Positions 57,761 to 58,923 of a stretch of DNA of 64,000 nt are shown here, one piece after another. Origin of the DNA: Phymorhynchus buccinoides (taxonomy: Eukaryota; Mollusca; Gastropoda; Neogastropoda; Raphitomidae); contig CM065682.1 of assembly GCA_017654935.2 (NCBI GenBank), positions 39,221,548-39,285,547 on the forward strand, written 5' to 3'. How positions within the stretch are numbered: the first letter of the stretch is position 1; each line of letters begins with the position of its first letter. The notes under the pieces are model-generated. The model was not told the DNA's origin and ran no database searches. It saw only the letters and a program-made list of their open reading frames with translations. A program made the position numbers and the translations under genes.

Positions 57761-58161
57761 AGAGAAAGAGAGAACAAGGAAACATTGCTTAATGTCCTAC
57801 CCCAGAAACTGGGTTCCGACAGGCCCCATCTCCAAGATACGAGAAGCCAGTCCCTCTCCCTCACTCATGGGCACACACACACACACACATACACACACAG
57901 AAAGAGAGAACAAGGAAACATTGCTTAATGTCCTACCCCAGAAACTGGGTTCCGACAGGCCCCATCTCCAAGATGCGAGCAGCCAGTCCCTCCCCCTCGC
58001 TCATGGGCGGGGGCTTCATCAGCTTCTCCTTCTTGATGAGGCGGCAGGTGACGCGCGTGGGCATGCTGCACTTCCTGGGCGGGATCACCACGCGCACCCC
58101 GGAGTGACGACAGCCCCGCATGGCCCCGCCCCGCGCATCCACCATGAAGCTGATCAGGAAG
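1855..58161 (-). CDS. ANK: Ankyrin, partial gene: 18 exons (ZU5N-ZU5C-UPA-death domain-tail)
   Basis: Ankyrins are cytoplasmic adaptors that tie beta-spectrin to membrane channels, transporters and adhesion proteins. Joined minus-strand exons are 58161-57937, 56948-56794, 54743-54532, 46118-45884, 36489-36393, 34440-34212, 32709-32584, 31700-31575, 30510-30432, 27712-27509, 26225-26097, 24695-24598, 22694-22677, 19039-18952, 15891-15703, 10483-10400, 7525-7457, 2022-1855. Each has AG/GT borders and every junction keeps phase, giving about 843 codons without a stop. The order of domains matches animal ankyrins: two ZU5 domains, UPA, death domain, regulatory tail. The ankyrin-repeat region must lie beyond 64000 and the stop codon below 1855. 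The family call is very secure; the paralogue (ANK1/2/3-like) cannot be decided, since most invertebrates have only one or two. I see no promoter or polyA site in the window. Confidence 0.95.
2523..2767 (+). mobile_element. TTAA-flanked MITE (family F3, piggyBac-like)
   Basis: TTAA at both ends, then inverted termini CCCTTTCACCGCCA and TGGCGGTGAAAGGG; 245 bp and non-coding. TTAA duplication plus CCC-starting ends are hallmarks of piggyBac-type transposition (established); the family assignment is inference. Other copies are at 12012, 34466, 37265, 59454 and a fragment at 61750. Confidence 0.88.
2948..3385. repeat. Large foldback element with telomere-like and poly-C/G arms
   Basis: The left arm 2948-3142 and right arm 3207-3385 are imperfect inverted copies: gtaaagatgtgcc / ggcacatcttgacc, ctcggttaattc / gaattaaccgag, gcctttctta / taagaaaggc, atctttttggaataataacc / its complement, then ccctaaccctacccc / ggggtagggttaggg. 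The spacer is about 65 bp. Each arm contains two long C or G tracts. Confidence 0.85.
3490..3665 (-). repeat. Interspersed repeat (family R1)
   Basis: Contains tccctggcttaaagactcca, accctatggtacaaatgcac, ctagggatgagaacat and ccacgtgggcagccacactc. It is the inverse of 39125-39235/40093-40130 and of 44180-44330. Confidence 0.75.
3720..4088. mobile_element. F2-related TA-type element
   Basis: Left end ACTGTAAAATGCGGACTATA and right end tatagtccagtttttacggt form imperfect inverted repeats. Internal ggcttata/ggacttata motifs repeat. About 369 bp, diverged from the 174-bp F2 copies. Confidence 0.7.
4209..4910. repeat. 80-bp tandem array interrupted by a MITE
   Basis: Units starting aatcaacttacaaggattgc lie at 4209, 4289, 4369 (interrupted) and 4812, period 80 bp, each containing atattatccacaaatatgaa. 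The hAT-type MITE at 4396-4752 splits the third unit. Confidence 0.85.
4396..4752. mobile_element. hAT-type MITE inside an 80-bp tandem array
   Basis: Ends CAGGCATGGGAATT and AATTCCCATGCCTG form a perfect 14-bp inverted repeat. ACTATA is duplicated on both sides (4390-4395, 4753-4758). It interrupts a unit of the tandem array at 4209-4910, whose uninterrupted units give the empty site. 357 bp. Confidence 0.88.
5040..6130. repeat. Low-complexity CA/TG and GA belt
   Basis: About 1.1 kb dominated by (TG)n, (CA)n, (GA)n and two poly-C/G tracts (around 5445-5461 and 5699-5713). All open frames across it are repeat-encoded. Confidence 0.85.
6195..6265 (+). mobile_element. Retroposon 3' tail
   Basis: The block gcaaagcgctttgagctcat, then aaagcgctatataaat and a short (ATT)n. 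This is a tail type shared by many LINE/SINE elements in marine invertebrates. Confidence 0.6.
7457..7525 (-). CDS. ANK: Ankyrin exon 17: proline-rich tail segment
   Basis: 69 nt encoding (D)[18 protein letters not shown] and KFVT, a proline-directed TPPPSP motif that could be a kinase or SH3 site (inference). The acceptor is tcttgcag|AT and the donor is GTTACAG|gtattg, both in phase 1. The exon can be skipped in frame. A 67-bp duplicated intronic segment lies just upstream (7568-7698). Confidence 0.75.
7568..7698. repeat. 67-bp tandem duplication upstream of exon 17
   Basis: Two copies of ggaagagggtaggtcggtga ... acacaaacaggatggattt, period ~67 bp, in the intron just before the exon 17 acceptor. 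Confidence 0.8.
9040..9357. repeat. Tandem duplication, ~155 bp
   Basis: Two copies containing actgcatgttgtctgcatgt, gcttttcttgaaggcaca, gaccgatcttttgggttggc and gagaaatgaggtacccccc, separated by a C-rich joint. The second ends in a 17-nt C tract. Confidence 0.8.
10400..10483 (-). CDS. ANK: Ankyrin exon 16: acidic tail segment
   Basis: 84 nt encoding (E)[18 protein letters not shown] and EEASAPPGQ. It is a charged, disordered-looking segment. The borders are ccatgcag|AG (phase 1) and GTCAAG|gtacaa (phase 1), symmetric, so it could be skipped without frame loss. It has no family motif; support is from borders, phase and composition. Confidence 0.75.
11120..11328. mobile_element. hAT-type MITE with 6-bp target duplication
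   Basis: Starts CAGACCTGCTTAGCCC, ends gtaaacaggtctg. GCACTA is duplicated (11114-11119 and 11329-11334). 209 bp, with repeated gagtag motifs inside. Confidence 0.85.
12012..12242 (-). mobile_element. TTAA-flanked MITE (F3), inverted copy
   Basis: TTAA|CCCTTTCGCCCCCA at the left and TTGGCGGTGAAAGGG|TTAA at the right; 231 bp, opposite orientation to the copy at 2523. Its right end is continued by a tandem amplification of the same terminus (12136-12584). Confidence 0.85.
12136..12584. repeat. Tandem array made of an F3 MITE end, about 105-bp units x4
   Basis: The last ~105 bp of the F3 MITE (from agagaatagggtcttcgg to gtgaaagggtta) is repeated about four times. One unit carries a rearranged insertion near 12437-12478. 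Because 105 is divisible by 3, the array leaves a spurious open frame with a 35-residue repeat. A further broken copy with a TG-repeat core lies at 12738-12807. Confidence 0.85.
12770..13052. repeat. (TG)n microsatellites
   Basis: Near-pure TG tracts (about 12827-12930 and 12989-13052) with a short spacer. The first is embedded in a duplicated F3 MITE flank (gggttaaagcaacgca at 12578 and 12803). Confidence 0.85.
13309..13714. mobile_element. Non-autonomous TIR element (~405 bp)
   Basis: Left end ATATCATTGGTGAAATTCAA and cctcgtatcttgat; right end attgagatacgagg and TTGAATTTCACTGATGATAT. This makes an inverted repeat of about 35-40 bp. Internal copies of ctcgtatct recur. No coding frame. Single copy in the window. 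Confidence 0.72.
14409..14599. repeat. Long hairpin, ~78-bp arms
   Basis: Left arm 14409-14485 and right arm 14519-14598 are inverted copies: caagaaatccagata / tatctggatttcttg, acaaataccgacgtt / aacgtcggtatttgt, ggcatagctcttag / ctaagagctatgcc. The loop is ~33 bp. No target duplication is evident. Confidence 0.82.
15003..15240. repeat. (TG)n microsatellite
   Basis: A pure TG run of about 60 bp followed by imperfect TG/TGCA tract. Confidence 0.9.
15703..15891 (-). CDS. ANK: Ankyrin exon 15: charged tail segment
   Basis: 189 nt encoding (V)[35 protein letters not shown] and [27 protein letters not shown], a probable short amphipathic helix. The acceptor is cctgcag|TG (phase 1). The donor GGGGAG|gtacta (phase 1) is chosen because it keeps phase with exon 16. 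If the donor is not used, the frame stays open for about 15 codons to a stop at 15659-15661, a possible alternative C-terminus. Confidence 0.82.
16935..17165. repeat. 45-bp tandem array, about 5 units
   Basis: Units of about 45 bp built on gatgaaaaacaacatgggat and aatgaatacaacatgcggta variants. Open frames across it are repeat artefacts. Confidence 0.8.
18519..18861. mobile_element. hAT-like repeat, CAGTGATG ends
   Basis: Left end CAGTGATGCACCAAGG, right end complement CAGTGATGGCCCAAGG. A related truncated copy at 57002-57206 shares aggacatt, gacaaaat-tcctgg and tatgacctgggcc blocks. Flanking target duplication is at best diverged. Confidence 0.65.
18952..19039 (-). CDS. ANK: Ankyrin exon 14: serine/glutamate-rich tail segment
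   Basis: 88 nt encoding [19 protein letters not shown] and [10 protein letters not shown]. It is low-complexity and acidic/serine-rich, as in ankyrin regulatory tails. The acceptor gttgaaag|GAG has a weak pyrimidine tract (phase 0) and the donor is TGAAG|gtcagt (phase 1). GC content and codon use stand out from the surrounding AT-rich DNA. Confidence 0.8.
19792..20577. mobile_element. hAT-type element (786 bp) with internal palindrome
   Basis: Starts CAGGGATGTGAGAG, ends ctctaacatccctg. ACATTT is duplicated (19786-19791, 20578-20583). Inside, 20046-20340 is a further imperfect palindrome (tagctccctcctctgcccct / aggggcagagaagggagcta) rich in telomere-like ccctaaccctatc motifs. No transposase frame is visible. 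Confidence 0.82.
21634..21979. repeat. 57-58-bp tandem array, 6 units
   Basis: Units start gcctgcaagttttgtttatg at 21634, 21692, 21749, 21807, 21864 and 21922 and contain cttgtctctgaaagatggtg. They differ by one T in a T-run. Lies ~700 bp downstream of the microexon. Confidence 0.9.
22677..22694 (-). CDS. ANK: Candidate 18-nt microexon (NLEEIK)
   Basis: The sequence tgtttcag, then 18 nt reading NLEEIK, then gtgagg is flanked by a good acceptor and a good donor, and is phase 0 on both sides. It would add or remove six residues without changing frame between exons 12 and 14. Such a short exon is easy to find by chance, but the strong sites, matching phase and location support it. If unused, exon 12 joins exon 14 directly, in phase. 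Confidence 0.55.
24598..24695 (-). CDS. ANK: Ankyrin exon 12: tail segment
   Basis: 98 nt encoding (G)[17 protein letters not shown] and [15 protein letters not shown]. This is a charged tail segment with no recognisable domain. Support comes from good borders (tgttcag|GT phase 1, ATCAAG|gtcagt phase 0), GC content above the intron background and phase agreement with both neighbours. Confidence 0.82.
25196..25618 (-). mobile_element. tRNA-derived SINE, minus strand, other subfamily
   Basis: The minus strand begins with an A-box-like gcagagtGGTTAAGACG and a B box GGTTCGAATCCC. It shares the tail (tagtcacagagac, ctctcccctggagagcg) with the copies at 48511 and 54769, but its body differs. Confidence 0.7.
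25782..26026. mobile_element. hAT-type MITE, target duplication unclear
   Basis: Ends CAGGCATGGTAATT and, at the right, aattcccatccctg match the copy at 4396. The interior includes an inverted cccctactaggggcc/ggcccctagtaggggt hairpin. Flanks (ATATAT versus TATACG) do not match over 6 bp. It ends about 70 bp below the donor of exon 11. Confidence 0.7.
26097..26225 (-). CDS. ANK: Ankyrin exon 11: last death-domain helix and start of tail
   Basis: 129 nt encoding (G)[18 protein letters not shown], which aligns with the L--AL-KI-R-DIV helix closing ankyrin death domains. It is followed by [19 protein letters not shown] and TMDQS, a less conserved stretch. The acceptor is ttttccag|GC (phase 1) and the donor is AGTCAG|gtcagt (phase 1). 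Two hAT-type repeats flank it closely, at 25782-26026 and 26256-26790; the second starts 31 bp upstream of the acceptor. Confidence 0.92.
26256..26790 (-). mobile_element. hAT-type element carrying a BED-like zinc-finger remnant
   Basis: Ends ctgacctgtttaccc and gggtaaacaggtctg; CTTTTA duplicated on both sides (26250-26255, 26791-26796). The minus strand 26638-26336 encodes 100 residues with [30 protein letters not shown] and [19 protein letters not shown]. The Cx2C followed by GG-SDI is the style of the N-terminal BED finger of hAT transposases. The catalytic part is missing, so this is a deletion derivative. Confidence 0.8.
27104..27331 (+). mobile_element. TTAA-type MITE (family F4)
   Basis: TTAA|CTCTTCTAGTACCATG at the left and, at the right, catagcactagaagag|CTAA (one mismatch in the target). 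About 228 bp and non-coding. It lies between exons 10 and 11. A second copy at 58407-58923 is interrupted by a hAT-type element. Confidence 0.78.
27509..27712 (-). CDS. ANK: Ankyrin exon 10: death domain, main part
   Basis: 204 nt encoding (V)[37 protein letters not shown], then [17 protein letters not shown] and [12 protein letters not shown]. This is the six-helix death-domain fold; DW--LA--L-----I--I---P and the L-LW helix are typical of ankyrins. The acceptor is gcttccag|TG (phase 1) and the donor is CCACGG|gtaggg (phase 1). The first ~37 nt plus the acceptor are repeated about 27 times upstream (27713-29510). Confidence 0.95.
27713..29510. repeat. Array of exon 10 edge plus acceptor, about 27 extra copies
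   Basis: Each unit (mostly 59-75 bp) contains, on the minus strand, a TG-rich tract, an AG (cttccag, gaccag or ctaccag), about 37 nt identical or nearly so to the start of exon 10 (ttggaggacagggtgacg ... cgatgaacct), then gtgttgttttgtg. Unit lengths vary through the CA count. One unit near 28823-28895 is interrupted by ~70 bp of unrelated sequence. Confidence 0.95.
29560..29925. repeat. Interspersed repeat, inverted partner of 39785-40095
   Basis: Blocks gttctgtgcttgtgacttcc, tctgccttttt and a terminal gaagaagaagaag match the reverse complement of 39785-40095 (e.g. ggaagtgacaagcacagaac). Unclassified. Confidence 0.6.
30432..30510 (-). CDS. ANK: Ankyrin exon 9: linker between UPA and death domain
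   Basis: 79 nt encoding [20 protein letters not shown] and LREQGI. This serine-rich helix-like linker has no strong family motif. The frame, the borders (tttttttcag|TCC, phase 0; GGCATCG|gtaagc, phase 1) and its position between UPA and death-domain exons support it. The short linker shows that the giant neuronal inserts found between these domains in some ankyrins are not encoded here. Confidence 0.85.
30656..30765. repeat. Inverted partner of 35640-35765
   Basis: Blocks gtcccatcttctgggccgta, cagtggcgttgctcccacgc and tgcagaatccgag match the reverse complement of 35640-35765. The pair flanks exons 6-8. Confidence 0.75.
31060..31474. repeat. Interspersed repeat with hAT-type right end, copy 1
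   Basis: Shares long blocks with 54935-55267 (gctgcaacttcc, gggacatcact, cgcactcgttcagcggaaat, gtaatcggag, ctcaaaacgtaataatta) and ends aaaacaggtctg. The left end is not defined. Confidence 0.65.
31575..31700 (-). CDS. ANK: Ankyrin exon 8: end of UPA
   Basis: 126 nt encoding [19 protein letters not shown] and [19 protein letters not shown]. The PQT-VCNLNI-LP ending is the conserved close of the UPA domain before the variable linker. The acceptor is cacaaaag|GTG and the donor is TTTCT|gtaagt, both in phase 0. A short (CA)n tract and a GT-rich stretch lie just outside each border. Confidence 0.93.
31928..32100 (-). mobile_element. Retroposon copy next to a CA repeat, minus strand
   Basis: Minus-strand match of 52020-52185: (ATT)n, tttatatagcgctctttctc, atgagctcagtgcgctttac, then aacaagaacattaaaggcaa and gattgcacgcaa. 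It is followed directly by a (CA)n tract. Confidence 0.7.
32584..32709 (-). CDS. ANK: Ankyrin exon 7: UPA domain, C-terminal part
   Basis: 126 nt (42 codons, phase 0 on both sides) encoding [37 protein letters not shown] and PSVVK. It corresponds to VLEGKPIYVD-GNL-PLTK of other ankyrins. The acceptor is tgtctcag|GTG and the donor is GTCAAG|gtaaca. The first ~33 nt plus the acceptor are repeated 11 more times upstream in 53-bp units (32710-33312). Confidence 0.95.
32710..33312. repeat. 53-bp array of exon 7 edge plus acceptor, 11 extra copies
   Basis: Units are 53 bp (one is 49) and read, on the minus strand, gtttgtttgtgtctcag followed by the first ~33 nt of exon 7 (GTGCTGGAGGGTCGTCCTC variants). 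The acceptor AG is kept in all. All three minus-strand frames stay open across the array. Confidence 0.95.
33658..33831 (+). mobile_element. TA-flanked MITE (family F2), intact copy
   Basis: Inverted ends are TACCGTATTTTACGGAC and its complement (GTCCGTAAAATACGGTA), 174 bp, with TA at both outer ends and the internal motif ctataaggcg. Non-coding, intronic. This family type is widespread in aquatic invertebrates. The superfamily is inferred from the TA target only. Confidence 0.85.
33880..34211. repeat. Three extra copies of the exon 6 3' edge, two with intact donors
   Basis: Copies 34117-34163 and 34036-34082 contain gagaagtttgtggagatcgc ... gatatagag and then gtaagg or gtgagg. Copy 33880-33957 is longer (from atgacggacgacaag) but reads gatgtgggg at the donor. 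Poly-G tracts (16 and 32 nt) separate the first units. Confidence 0.92.
34212..34440 (-). CDS. ANK: Ankyrin exon 6: UPA domain core
   Basis: 229 nt encoding [46 protein letters not shown] and [21 protein letters not shown] and [13 protein letters not shown] are diagnostic of ankyrin UPA. The acceptor is tccag|G (phase 2) and the donor is ATAGAG|gtaagg (phase 0). Downstream on the minus strand are three extra copies of the exon end: two with intact donors (34117-34163, 34036-34082) and one longer copy, from MTDDKV on, with a weakened donor (33880-33957). Poly-G tracts of 16 and 32 nt separate them. Confidence 0.95.
34466..34716 (+). mobile_element. TTAA-flanked MITE (F3)
   Basis: TTAA|CCCTTTCACCGCTA ... 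TGGCAGTGAAAGGG|TTAA, 251 bp. It lies 26 bp upstream (minus-strand sense) of the acceptor of exon 6, so its edge sits near the likely branch-point region. Confidence 0.88.
35640..35765. repeat. Inverted partner of 30656-30765
   Basis: Blocks ggattctgcgacctgaacgt, gagcggcgtgggagcaacgc and cggcccagaagatgggacag are the inverse of 30656-30765. Confidence 0.75.
36393..36489 (-). CDS. ANK: Ankyrin exon 5: ZU5C/UPA junction
   Basis: 97 nt encoding [20 protein letters not shown] and [12 protein letters not shown](R). The WEDIT motif and CVSFTT-VSAR are characteristic of the linker into the UPA domain in all animal ankyrins. The acceptor is gtgcag|CT (phase 1) and the donor is GCCAG|gtgaac (phase 2). 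The upstream intron is about 9.4 kb and the downstream one about 2 kb. Confidence 0.94.
37265..37511 (+). mobile_element. TTAA-flanked MITE (F3)
   Basis: TTAA|CCCTTTCACCGCCA ... TGGCGGTGAAAGGG|TTAA, 247 bp, both termini intact and the target duplication perfect. Confidence 0.9.
38232..38437. repeat. 103-bp tandem duplication
   Basis: Two nearly identical 103-bp units (cagtgttcctttagatacag ... caacatcaatcatgca). Confidence 0.9.
39199..39774. repeat. 47-bp tandem array, 12 units, within an interspersed repeat
   Basis: Units gttctcatccctagctggtg catttgtaccatagtgtt plus aaagtgtat, period 47 bp (first three irregular). A single unit occurs in other copies of the host repeat at 3490-3665 and 44180-44330. 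Confidence 0.92.
39785..40095. repeat. Interspersed repeat inserted in family R1
   Basis: Separates the R1 array from the R1 end gttgggatgatccctggagt. Inverse of 29560-29925. Confidence 0.6.
41752..42326. mobile_element. Longer F2-type element (about 575 bp)
   Basis: Ends are TACCATAATTTTCGGACTAT and, at the right, gatccgaaaaatatggta, which is the inverted terminus. The internal sequence is unrelated to the short F2 copies (e.g. 41830-42230) and includes a repeated 'tttgacttt' motif. No long open frame survives. Confidence 0.72.
44180..44330 (+). repeat. Interspersed repeat (family R1), one-unit copy
   Basis: Compact version: gaagtcggagtgtggctgct, cacgtaatgctctcag, gatgcacttgtaccatagtg, then gttgggatgatcccttgagt. 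It shows the unexpanded state of the array at 39199. Confidence 0.75.
45228..45759. repeat. 133-bp tandem array, 4 units, next to exon 4
   Basis: Four units of 133 bp starting ggcatggaaaggaataaagc at 45228, 45361, 45494 and 45627. A more diverged unit precedes them. It ends ~125 bp from the exon 4 donor but is not exon-derived. Confidence 0.92.
45884..46118 (-). CDS. ANK: Ankyrin exon 4: ZU5C domain
   Basis: 235 nt encoding [15 protein letters not shown], then [40 protein letters not shown] and a C-terminal LRLLYSLAG. The [11 protein letters not shown] block is one of the most conserved ankyrin segments. The loop before LRLL carries an in-frame duplication, [17 protein letters not shown], where vertebrate ankyrins have a single short loop. 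The acceptor is cgctag|GCC (phase 0) and the donor is GGCAG|gtgggt (phase 1). A 133-bp intronic array lies ~125 bp downstream. Confidence 0.95.
48511..48860 (-). mobile_element. tRNA-derived SINE, minus strand, decayed head
   Basis: The tail (ggtattaggtactttatagt on +), gctcccacctggagagtgcg and the central block ggacctcggtttatcgtctc all match 54769-55393. The tRNA-like head is degenerate. Confidence 0.7.
49019..50222. repeat. Diverged direct duplication with a 270-bp indel
   Basis: 49019-49368 and 49609-50222 share cagtggaaaaaacgtaagta, aggataaactagaagatcag and gtatcattgtgttatccatt. The second copy has an extra ~268 bp (49720-49987) bounded by GTAAC at both ends, absent from the first. Confidence 0.85.
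49370..49599. mobile_element. Fragment with hAT-type right end
   Basis: Ends gatggtaaacaggtctg, the same terminus as the hAT-type copies, but no matching left end was found. It sits between the two copies of the direct duplication at 49019 and 49609. Confidence 0.45.
50423..50775 (-). mobile_element. TA-flanked MITE (family F2), interrupted by F1
   Basis: Read on the minus strand it follows the F2 copy at 33658-33831 along its whole length (internal landmarks tataaggcgc, gtctcagtct, cagattttgtt). It is split near its end by the F1 insertion at 50581-50756; without the insert it would be about 175 bp. Confidence 0.82.
50581..50756. mobile_element. TA-flanked MITE (F1) inserted in another MITE
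   Basis: Ends are CAGTGGAACCTCCCTTATAA and its complement (...GGTCCCACTG), flanked by TA at 50579-50580 and 50757-50758. Removing it and one TA restores the terminal sequence of a family F2 element (gactataagg), exactly as in the uninterrupted F2 copy at 33658. Confidence 0.88.
52020..52185 (+). mobile_element. Retroposon copy next to a TG repeat, plus strand
   Basis: Near-identical in content to the reverse complement of 31928-32100, including the adjoining TG tract, and ending gcgctatataaattcccatt plus (ATT)n. Confidence 0.7.
52655..52703 (-). pseudogene. Isolated duplicate of the exon 3 3' edge
   Basis: The minus strand gagggcaccctcaccaagcc ... gtgggcctgcag|gtcag copies the last ~44 nt and donor of exon 3 (54532-54575), about 1.9 kb downstream of the genuine donor. 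No acceptor is evident. Confidence 0.85.
53276..53865 (-). mobile_element. 5'-truncated LINE (non-LTR retrotransposon) 3' end
   Basis: The minus strand encodes [37 protein letters not shown] and [16 protein letters not shown] then stop (~53646). This reads like the C-terminus of CR1/L2/Rex-type reverse-transcriptase ORFs (LLPSG-R-, SFIP-SI-LLN). A 3' UTR follows, ending in ttctccttgggagataataa. Upstream it runs into a minisatellite. Confidence 0.72.
53870..54470. repeat. Minisatellite of 10-30-bp subunits
   Basis: Imperfect repeats of acacatagagacagg, cacaatgagggtgac and gggcacacatagac variants. It begins at the LINE end and stops ~60 bp from the exon 3 donor. Long cysteine/proline-rich open frames across it are artefacts. 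Confidence 0.88.
54532..54743 (-). CDS. ANK: Ankyrin exon 3: end of ZU5N and start of ZU5C
   Basis: 212 nt encoding [34 protein letters not shown], then [18 protein letters not shown] and [12 protein letters not shown]. The DFPQYFA motif and the EGG-hLSST strand are ankyrin signatures at the ZU5N/ZU5C junction. The acceptor is cctcacag|AC (phase 1) and the donor is CTGCAG|gtcagt (phase 0). A SINE tail begins only about 23 nt upstream of the acceptor (54769). A 44-nt copy of the exon's 3' end plus donor occurs at 52655-52703. Confidence 0.95.
54769..55393 (-). mobile_element. tRNA-derived SINE, minus strand, interrupted
   Basis: Read on the minus strand, the head has an A box (TGGCACAGAGG, ~55383-55373) and a B box (GAGTTCGAACC). 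Then comes a conserved central block (GATGAGACAATAAACCGAGG) and, after an inserted repeat, the tail (ctctccaggtgggagcaacc...cataaagtacctaatacc type). Two other copies are at 25196 and 48511. The tail ends ~23 nt from the exon 3 acceptor. Confidence 0.7.
54935..55267. repeat. Interspersed repeat with hAT-type right end, copy 2
   Basis: Second copy of the repeat at 31060. It ends ggaaaacaggtctg and is followed by gcacacgggacctcgg, the core of a SINE, so it appears to have landed inside the SINE of 54769-55393. Confidence 0.65.
55503..56025. mobile_element. Foldback element with ~115-bp inverted repeats
   Basis: The left arm 55508-55622 and right arm 55910-56022 match inversely (cggatgcaaaaacgct, gaaaaacgccacagc, atcgataagcaca, ctctatcgctatt, ccttttgtgt type blocks). 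The interior contains a 94-codon minus-strand open frame (55925-55641) of unknown meaning. Confidence 0.8.
56794..56948 (-). CDS. ANK: Ankyrin exon 2: ZU5N, central part
   Basis: 155 nt encoding (G)[19 protein letters not shown], then [17 protein letters not shown] and an acidic/glycine-rich end. This matches the ankyrin ZU5N strand that reads PVIVEIPHFGSMRGKEREL in vertebrates. The acceptor is tttcag|GCCG, entering in phase 2 so that GG+G gives glycine; the donor is GGAAG|gtgggt, leaving in phase 1. The intron to exon 1 is about 1 kb and contains the exon-1 edge copies and a hAT-like repeat (57002-57206). Confidence 0.95.
57002..57206. mobile_element. hAT-like repeat, shorter copy of the 18519 family
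   Basis: Starts CAGTGATGCGCCAAAG and ends cctgggcctcacag. Shared internal blocks with 18519-18861 include gggacaaaat and aggacatttcc. Lies between exons 1 and 2. Confidence 0.6.
57215..57936. repeat. Five degenerate copies of the exon 1 3' edge plus donor
   Basis: On +, the blocks ctaccccagaaactg-gttcc, gacaggccccatctccaaga and cctcgctcatgggc recur near 57223, 57349, 57489, 57634 and 57801 before the genuine copy at 57934. Units are separated by CA and GA tracts. The donor gtaggac (gtaggttg in older copies) is retained. Confidence 0.9.
57937..58161 (-). CDS. ANK: Ankyrin exon 1 of window: start of ZU5N domain
   Basis: Encodes the N-terminal half of the first ZU5 domain, the beta-spectrin-binding fold. 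Visible landmarks are [30 protein letters not shown] and [19 protein letters not shown], all near-identical to animal ankyrins. The DAR triplet in VDARGG is the motif whose mutation abolishes spectrin binding in vertebrate ankyrin-B (established knowledge). The acceptor is ctgtgcag before C-TTC-CTG (enters in phase 2) and the donor is CTGGG|gtagga (leaves in phase 2). The length is 225 nt. Directly downstream on the minus strand, five degenerate copies of the last ~70 nt plus donor follow (57215-57936). Confidence 0.95.
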
Positions 58162-58406
58162 CTGCACAGAGTGGAGGGGGGGGGGGGGATGGTTATGGGC
58201 AGAAAAGATTCACCAACTTCCGTATTTTGCAGACTGTGAGGCGATTCTTCAATACTTTCACTTTTCTAGGCACCATGAGCAATACATTTTGCTCTACACT
58301 CCCACCAAATGCAAAGACATTCACTGCCAAGAACCCTACCATGCGTTTGTCTATTTTTAGAGCTTATGTTAGTATTTTACAGACTATGAGGGGATTCTTC
58401 AATACT

Positions 58407-58923
58407 TTCACTCTTCTAGCACCATGAGCAAATACATTTGCTCTACACTCCCACCAAATGCAAAGACATTCACTGCCAAGAACCCTACCATGTGTTTGCC
58501 TATTTTTAGAGCTTATGATAGTGATATTTCTGTTAAACCTATGAATACGCACTCGAAAAAATAGTTACTCACCTCTTGTCGGTTGAGATTCAATGGACAA
58601 TCAAGATTGTCAGAAAATACATGGCGCAGACATGCCTACCCCCAATTTCTCTTTTAGGTACTCCACGAAATAAAATTCTGTACTTTTTCTCAAAATTCTG
58701 TATTTTGCAAGGATACCCAAAAACGGAACATTACAGAACATTAAACCGCCATGCGAAATGATCAAAAACACTCGATTTTGACCGATCTTAGAAGATCTTA
58801 AGTTCAAATGTTTGCCGTATTAATTTTCCATTTACTGTACTGCAGTACTGGGGCTCAAAATCGTGTACAAAATATGGAAAAAATCGTATGGGTAGGCAGG
58901 TCTGATGGCGCTAGAAGAGTTAA
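58407..58923 (+). mobile_element. F4 MITE, interrupted by a hAT-type MITE
   Basis: Left end CTCTTCTAGCACCATGAGC, right end ctagaagag|TTAA. The body (cactcccaccaaatgcaaag, tgtttgcctatttttagagc) matches 27104-27331. A 278-bp hAT-type element (58627-58904) interrupts it with duplication of ATGGCG. A partial tandem copy of the left half precedes it (58217-58375), and its first bases resemble the F2 terminus. Confidence 0.78.
58627..58904. mobile_element. hAT-type MITE with 6-bp target duplication
   Basis: Ends CAGACATGCCTACCC and its complement (GGGTAGGCAGGTCTG), flanked by ATGGCG on both sides (58621-58626, 58905-58910). The F4 copy at 27104 supplies the empty site (atagca ctagaagag). 278 bp, non-coding. 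Confidence 0.85.
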
